A stretch of 64,000 bases of DNA. It comes from Streptomyces sp. NBC_01142. GTDB lineage: Bacteria > Actinomycetota > Actinomycetes > Streptomycetales > Streptomycetaceae. Position 1 is the first letter of the stretch, and every line of letters starts with the position of its first letter. Of the stretch, positions 58,682-64,000 are shown one piece after another. The position numbers and the translations under genes are program-made. A model generated the notes under the pieces. The model was given only the letters and a program-made list of their open reading frames with translations. It searched no databases and was not told where the DNA came from. The stretch lies in the NCBI RefSeq assembly GCF_026341125.1, contig NZ_JAPEOR010000001.1, positions 682,001 to 746,000 on the forward strand, given 5' to 3'.

Positions 58682-61600
58682 ATGTTTGACACATCGCGGC
58701 GGCGCCGCGGCGCGGCAGTGCGGCGCAGAATCGCGCAGGTCGCCTCGACGGTCATGGTGGCCACGCTGCTGCAAGCAGTGGCCTTCGAGTCGACCGCGTC
58801 GGCGATCGGGAAGGGGCTTCCCGGGCTTCCTGGGCTTCCGAGCGCAGAGAAGCCGGTTGCGGGCTCAAGCAGCAACCGGATGACCCCGCGCAGGGTCGAG
58901 AAGGGCCCCCGGACCCCCAAGGAGGATCCGAAAGCCACCTGGCCGAAGGCCGGTTCCGCGGTGGTGAGGCTGGACGATCCCGCGACGAAGGCGAGCGATC
59001 CAGTCAAGGCCAAGGGCCTGCCGGTTGAGGTGACCACCCCTCCGAAGCAGCGCCTCAAGCGGGCCGTCCTCCGCAGCGTCGAGACGCGCGTCCTGCCGCG
59101 CGCGGCGGCGAAGAAGGCCGGGGTCGACGGGCTGCTGTTCACACTGGAGCCGCAGGCGGACAGCGCCGCGGGCTCCGTAGGCGCCTCGGTGGACTACTCC
59201 GCCTTCGCGGAGTCGTTCGGCGGCGGCTACGGCTCCCGTCTGACCCTGGTCGAACTGCCCGCGTGTGCGCTCAGCAAGCCCACCGAGGCGAAGTGCCGAA
59301 CGGCCACCCCCGTGGCGACGGACAACAACGTCGAGAAGCAGACCCTGACCGCCCGCGCAGTCACACTGAAAGCGGGCACCCCCACGCTCCTGGCGGCCGT
59401 CGCCGGGGACGTGGGCAAGATGGGCGACTACAAGGCGACACCGCTGGCCGCGTCGTCGACCTGGAACACTGACCTGAGCTCGGGTGACTTCGGCTGGTCG
59501 TACGACATTCCCGTGCCGGAGGTGCCGGGTGAAATGGCCCCCGAGGTGGGCCTGTCCTATTCCTCGGGAGCCATCGACGGCCGTACGGGGGGCACCAACA
59601 ACCAGTCCTCGTGGGCCGGTGACGGCTTCGACCTGTGGCCGGGTTACATCGAGCGCCGCTACAAGCCCTGTGCGGACGACGGCGTCAAGGACGCGGACGG
59701 CAACAAGCCCGGCGACCTGTGCTGGGGCTACGACAACGCGTTCATCACCTTCAACGGCAAAGGCGGCGAGCTCGTCCCGGCCGGCGACGACGAGTTCAAA
59801 CTGAAGAAGGACGACGGCACCCGCATCAAGCGCCTGGCCTCAACCGCCAGGGGCAACGGGGACAACGACGGCGAGTACTGGCGCCTGACCGACCCCAGTG
59901 GCAACAGCTACTACTTCGGCTACAACCGGCTGCCGGGATGGGCCGACGGCAAGGAGTCCACCGACTCCACCTGGACCGCCCCCGTCTACGGCGACGACTC
60001 CGGCGAAAAGTGCCACGCTTCGACGTTCGCCGGCTCCTGGTGCCAACAGGCATGGCGCTGGAACCTCGACTACGCCGTCGACACCCACGGCAACGCCATC
60101 GCCTACTACTACGACAAGGAAGAGAACTCCTACGGCCGCAACCTGAAGGCCGCCGACAACACCCGCTACACCCGGGGCGGTTACCTGGACAGAATCGAGT
60201 ACGGGCTGAAGTCCGACTCGGTCTACAAGACCAAGGCTCTGGCCAAGGTCGACTTCACCAGCTCTGAACGGTGCATCGCCGACAGCCAGACCACCTGTTC
60301 CTCCATCGACACCGATTCCTTCCACTGGTACGACACGCCGTGGGACATGAACTGCACGGCCTCCGAGGACTGCGACAAGGGGCGCTTGGCCGCAACCTTC
60401 TGGACACGCAAGCGACTGACCGGCATCACCACACAGGTCCTCAACGGTGGCGCCTACAGCAAGGTCGACTCCTGGGCCCTCGGCCATCGCTGGGGCAAGG
60501 CGGACATCGACTACCAGCTGCTACTGGACTCCATTCAGCGGACCGGCCACAGCGCCACCACGCCGGTCACGCTGCCCAAGACCACGTTGGCCTACACCCA
60601 GCTTGCCAACCGCATGGACAAGACCGGCGACGGATACGCCCCGTTCATCAAGTCCAGGCTGTCCACCGTCGCCGACGAGCACGGCGGCCAGATCGACGTC
60701 AACTACTCGGGCCAGGCATGCAATGCCGGCTCACTGCCCACCCCCGAGTCGAACACCACCCGCTGCTTCCCGCAGATGCTCGGGGGCTCCGACACTGAAC
60801 CTGCCGAGCAGCACTGGTTCAACAAGTACGTCGTCACGTCGGTGACCGCTACCGACCGCACGGGCAAAGCACCGGACGCCGTCACCGCCTATGAGTACGT
60901 GGGCGGCGCAGCCTGGCACTACGACGATGACGACGGCCTGACCAAGGAGAAGGAAAAGACCTGGTCACAATGGCGCGGCTACGAGCAGGTACGAGTCAAG
61001 GCGGGCGGCCAGGGCGGTGCGTCGGCGCTGAAGTCGCAGCGGGACACGTACTTCCTGCGAGGCATGGACGGCGACCGCAAGGGCAAGTCGGGGGGCACCA
61101 AGTCCGTCACCGTGGCCCTGGGCGAAGGCGAGGGTGACCCGATCACCGACCATGAGTCGGCGGCCGGCTTCGCCTACAGGACCGCAACCTACTCCGGCCC
61201 CGGCGGGAAGATCCTCGAGAAGACCGTCGAGCGGCCCTGGCATCACGAGACCGCGAAAAAGGTGCGCGCCTGGGGCACCGTTACGGCCAATTTCACGGGC
61301 ACCGAGAGCTCCAAGACGTACACCTCCCTGGACAACGGAGCGGGCACGAGCTGGCGCACCACCTCCAAGACAACGGGGTACGACAACGCCACCGGCCGCG
61401 CGTTCGAGCTCGATGACCGCGGTGACAACTCCACCGCGGCCGACGACCAGTGCACCCGCACCAGCTACACCACCAACTCCACCGCAGACATCCTCCCCCT
61501 GCCCTCGCGCGTCGAGACCGTCGCCGTGGACTGCGACACCACCCCCGACCGCACCAAGCACGTCATCTCCGACGTCCGCACTGCCTACGACGGCGGTGCC

Positions 61601-64000
61601 TACGGTGCCGCCCCCACCAAGGGCGACACGTCAGCGACTGCCACGCTCAAGAAGCACGACGGCACCACCGCCACCTACCTGGAGTCCGCCACTGCCGTCG
61701 ACGCCTACGGCCGGACTCTGACCAGCACCGACCTCAGCGCGAACGTGACGGTCACCGGCGCGGGGACTCCGGCGCGCACCCCCCGAACTGACGGCCGCAC
61801 CACGACGACCAAGTTCGAGCCGACCAGCGGCTTCCCCACGAAGATCACGACGACCAGCCCGCCCGCAAAGGCGCCGGATGCCGCAACCGCCCAGACGACG
61901 GTCGTCACCCTGGACCCGCTGCGCGGCAAGACGTTGACCGAAACCGACACCAACAACCGAGTGACGACCCTCGCCTACGACGCGCTGGGCCGCTCGTCGA
62001 AGATCTGGCTCGCCAACCGCGCCACCTCACTCACGCCGTCCTACGCCTTCGACTACTTCATCGACGAAGGCAAGGAGGTCGCGGTCCGCTCCCAGACCCT
62101 GGACAACTCCGGGGCCCAGCTCGCCTCGTACACGATCCTCGACGGCTTCCTGCGTGAACGGCAGACCCAGGCCCCCGGACCCGGCGGGGGACGGCTGCTG
62201 ACCGACAACTTCTACGACGAGCGCGGCCAGGTCGCCAAGACCTTCGCCACGTACTACACCGAAGGCGCCCCCAACCGGCAGCTGTTCCTGCCGGAGAACG
62301 CGCTGAGCGTGGAGACCCAGACCCGCCACAGCTTCGACGGCCTGGGTCGGGAGACCGAAGCGAAGCAGCTCGCCGGCAACGGCGACGGCGGCACCGTCCT
62401 CGGCGTCACGCAGACCATCCACGGCGGAGACCACACCACGGTCATCCCGCCCGAGGGTGGCACCGCCACCACCACGCTGACCGACGCCCGCGGCCAGACC
62501 ACCCAGCTGCGCCAGCACCACTCCCGCAACGCGGCCGCCCCCTACGACACCACGACCTACACGCACACACCCGCAGGCAAGCTGGCCAAGGTCACCGACC
62601 CGGAAGGCAACGACTGGACGTACGCCTACGACCAGCTCGGCCGCCAGACGACGACCAAGGATCCCGACAAGGGCTCCATCACCAGCACCTACGACGACCG
62701 CGGCCAGCTGGTCACCACCACGGACGCACGCAACACCCTGCACCACGTCTACGACGGCCTCGGCCGACAGACCCAACTGCGCGACGGCAGCGCCACCGGC
62801 ACCCTGCGTGCGGAGTGGACCTACGACACTGTCACCGGTGCCAAGGGCCAACTGGCCTCGGCCACCCGTCACGTGAACGGGTCCCCGTACACCACCAAGG
62901 TCACCCAGTACGACCAGCTCTACCGACCGATGCGCACAGCCGTGGTCATCCCCGCGTCCGAAGGAGACCTGGCCGGCACCTACCAGACCGGCACCTCGTA
63001 CAAGACCTCCGGTCTGATCGCGGGCGTCTCCTACTCGGCGGCGGGATCCCTGCCGGGCGGCTCCTACGCCTACAACTACGACGACATCCTGCGCCCCGTC
63101 TCCGTCCTCGGTGACGGCTTCAAGGCCGACACCAGTTACTCGCTGACCGGTAAACCGCTGCAGTACCAGTACGCCTCGACCGCCGACGGCGCGAAGAAGG
63201 CCCAGGTCACCAACACCTATGAGTGGGGAACCCAGCACCTGGCCACCTCACGTGTGGACCGTGAAGGAGTCGCCGGAGTCGACCGGCACAACACCTACCG
63301 CTACGACCAGGCCGGCAACGTCCTGGCGATAGCCGACGCATCCCGCGACGGTGCCGACACCCAGTGCTTCACCTACGACTACCTGCGCCGTCTCACCTCA
63401 GCATGGACCGAAGGCGACGCCACCTGCTCCACCACCGCCTCCGGCAGTGCCATCGGCGGTGTGGCCCCCTACTGGCACTCCTACACCTACGACAAGACCG
63501 GCAACCGACTCACTGAAACCCTCCACGACACCGCCGGCGACACTGCCAAGGACACCAAGCGCGCCTACAGCTACCCGCCCGCGGGCAGCAGCCGGCCGCA
63601 CGGCCTCACCCAAGTCGCCCAGAGCGGCCCGTCCGGTACGTCGAAGACCACCTACGGATACGACGCCACAGGCAACACTCACTCCCGCGTGAACCCGGGA
63701 GACACCCAGAAGCTGGCCTGGGACGCCGAAGGCCACCTTGCCAAGGTCACCAAGTCGGTCGAGGGCAAGCCCGACGACGTCACCGAGTACCTCTACGACA
63801 CCGAAGGCAACCGCCTCATCGCCCGCACCGCGGCCGAAACCACCCTCTACCTCGGCCACACCGAACTTGTCCTGCCCAAGGGCGCCACCAAGGCAAAGGC
63901 CACCCGCTACATCGACCTCGGCAGCGGCAGCCAGGCAGTTCAGGCCGACGACCGCAAGGTCACCATCACCGTCGCTGACCACCAGGCAACCGGCCAACTC
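58682..64000 (+). CDS. RHS/YD-repeat protein, 3' end outside window
   Basis: The frame is open from ATG 58682 to base 64000 (1773 codons, no stop), so it is the 5' part of a larger gene. After a positively charged start and hydrophobic signal (QVASTVMVATLLQAVAFEST) come a proline-rich region, then the RHS/SpvB-TcdB-like N-part (WSYDIPVPEVPGEMAPEVGL, SYSSGAIDGRTGG, WAGDGFDLWPGYIERRYKPC). Many YD repeats follow (YDALGR, YDQLGRQTT, YDDRGQL, YDGLGRQTQ, YDQAGNVLA, YDKTGNRLT, YDATGNTHS, YDTEGNRLI). This is the WapA/RHS polymorphic-toxin shell. The RHS-core and the variable C-terminal region, often a toxin with a following immunity gene, are beyond the end. 122 bp after the LamG gene, same strand. 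Confidence 0.93.
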   Translation, partial: MFDTSRRRRGAAVRRRIAQVASTVMVATLLQAVAFESTASAIGKGLPGLPGLPSAEKPVAGSSSNRMTPRRVEKGPRTPKEDPKATWPKAGSAVVRLDDPATKASDPVKAKGLPVEVTTPPKQRLKRAVLRSVETRVLPRAAAKKAGVDGLLFTLEPQADSAAGSVGASVDYSAFAESFGGGYGSRLTLVELPACALSKPTEAKCRTATPVATDNNVEKQTLTARAVTLKAGTPTLLAAVAGDVGKMGDYKATPLAASSTWNTDLSSGDFGWSYDIPVPEVPGEMAPEVGLSYSSGAIDGRTGGTNNQSSWAGDGFDLWPGYIERRYKPCADDGVKDADGNKPGDLCWGYDNAFITFNGKGGELVPAGDDEFKLKKDDGTRIKRLASTARGNGDNDGEYWRLTDPSGNSYYFGYNRLPGWADGKESTDSTWTAPVYGDDSGEKCHASTFAGSWCQQAWRWNLDYAVDTHGNAIAYYYDKEENSYGRNLKAADNTRYTRGGYLDRIEYGLKSDSVYKTKALAKVDFTSSERCIADSQTTCSSIDTDSFHWYDTPWDMNCTASEDCDKGRLAATFWTRKRLTGITTQVLNGGAYSKVDSWALGHRWGKADIDYQLLLDSIQRTGHSATTPVTLPKTTLAYTQLANRMDKTGDGYAPFIKSRLSTVADEHGGQIDVNYSGQACNAGSLPTPESNTTRCFPQMLGGSDTEPAEQHWFNKYVVTSVTATDRTGKAPDAVTAYEYVGGAAWHYDDDDGLTKEKEKTWSQWRGYEQVRVKAGGQGGASALKSQRDTYFLRGMDGDRKGKSGGTKSVTVALGEGEGDPITDHESAAGFAYRTATYSGPGGKILEKTVERPWHHETAKKVRAWGTVTANFTGTESSKTYTSLDNGAGTSWRTTSKTTGYDNATGRAFELDDRGDNSTAADDQCTRTSYTTNSTADILPLPSRVETVAVDCDTTPDRTKHVISDVRTAYDGGAYGAAPTKGDTSATATLKKHDGTTATYLESATAVDAYGRTLTSTDLSANVTVTGAGTPARTPRTDGRTTTTKFEPTSGFPTKITTTSPPAKAPDAATAQTTVVTLDPLRGKTLTETDTNNRVTTLAYDALGRSSKIWLANRATSLTPSYAFDYFIDEGKEVAVRSQTLDNSGAQLASYTILDGFLRERQTQAPGPGGGRLLTDNFYDERGQVAKTFATYYTEGAPNRQLFLPENALSVETQTRHSFDGLGRETEAKQLAGNGDGGTVLGVTQTIHGGDHTTVIPPEGGTATTTLTDARGQTTQLRQHHSRNAAAPYDTTTYTHTPAGKLAKVTDPEGNDWTYAYDQLGRQTTTKDPDKGSITSTYDDRGQLVTTTDARNTLHHVYDGLGRQTQLRDGSATGTLRAEWTYDTVTGAKGQLASATRHVNGSPYTTKVTQYDQLYRPMRTAVVIPASEGDLAGTYQTGTSYKTSGLIAGVSYSAAGSLPGGSYAYNYDDILRPVSVLGDGFKADTSYSLTGKPLQYQYASTADGAKKAQVTNTYEWGTQHLATSRVDREGVAGVDRHNTYRYDQAGNVLAIADASRDGADTQCFTYDYLRRLTSAWTEGDATCSTTASGSAIGGVAPYWHSYTYDKTGNRLTETLHDTAGDTAKDTKRAYSYPPAGSSRPHGLTQVAQSGPSGTSKTTYGYDATGNTHSRVNPGDTQKLAWDAEGHLAKVTKSVEGKPDDVTEYLYDTEGNRLIARTAAETTLYLGHTELVLPKGATKAKATRYIDLGSGSQAVQADDRKVTITVADHQATGQL

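Noticed and set aside
55989..58694. A 901-codon minus-strand open frame opposite the LamG gene
   Set aside because: It is the antisense shadow of high-GC codons; the plus frame has a signal peptide and three recognisable domains.

Overview
The window is chromosomal DNA of a Streptomyces or a very close relative. The evidence is very high G+C with G/C-rich third codon positions, frequent GTG/TTG starts, mycothiol amidase (mca), DUF397/XRE/anti-sigma-type ATPase trios, lamin-tail and LamG/RHS secreted proteins, and AlaA/GTP-PEPCK/GreA housekeeping genes. From memory, the conserved gene order (hutH, L,D-transpeptidase, alcohol dehydrogenase, msrA, metB, threonine dehydratase, greA, mca, pck, aminotransferase) resembles the Streptomyces coelicolor SCO4932-SCO4984 interval. 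I could not verify this here.

Layout. 1-9.7 kb is core chromosome: the 3' end of hutH, a small LAXTG wall protein, an L,D-transpeptidase lipoprotein with a very strong terminator, a frameshifted RDD membrane protein, a divergent MmyB-type regulator/alcohol dehydrogenase pair, a VOC protein, a multi-span membrane protein and cytidine deaminase. 10-13.4 kb carries a vWA protein, a tight 30-aa membrane peptide/ECF sigma/DUF2892 operon, and a BrkB-family membrane protein. 13.4-23 kb is an accessory, decayed zone: two tandem secreted lamin-tail proteins, an endonuclease VII-like HNH protein, broken pieces of DUF4291, DUF3885 and serine-recombinase genes, the 3' half of a tRNA-Gly(CCC) that looks like an integration scar, a second copy of its core 1.8 kb away, several small phage/plasmid-like genes and a frameshifted XRE-type regulator next to a NUDIX gene.

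24-35 kb returns to core genes: msrA, metB, a MarR/sigma/membrane-protein operon, threonine dehydratase, a DrrAB-like ABC exporter with a palindromic operator, greA, DUF4307, and mca. 35-42.5 kb has a 1068-aa STAND NTPase with TPRs, a lone large serine recombinase bracketed by inverted repeats, and a DUF255 thioredoxin-domain protein. 42.7-49.4 kb has a TetR gene, a hemolysin III-like protein with a perfect operator, pck, an alaA-like aminotransferase and a double-VOC protein.

49.6-52.2 kb holds the most unusual locus: a two-gene operon of an EACC1-like component followed by a protein that fuses a caspase-like protease, one membrane helix and an extracellular type I periplasmic ligand-binding domain. 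This arrangement suggests a ligand-gated protease or conflict system. Next come an XRE/DUF397 pair, a divergent HATPase, and a large secreted LamG protein upstream of an RHS/YD-repeat protein. The RHS frame stays open to the last base, so its C-terminal (possibly toxin) region lies outside the window.

A further theme is short tandem minisatellites (15, 13, 9 and 11 nt units) in intergenic DNA near gene ends. Promoters are rarely recognisable by eye here, so only palindromic or repeated operator candidates are listed.
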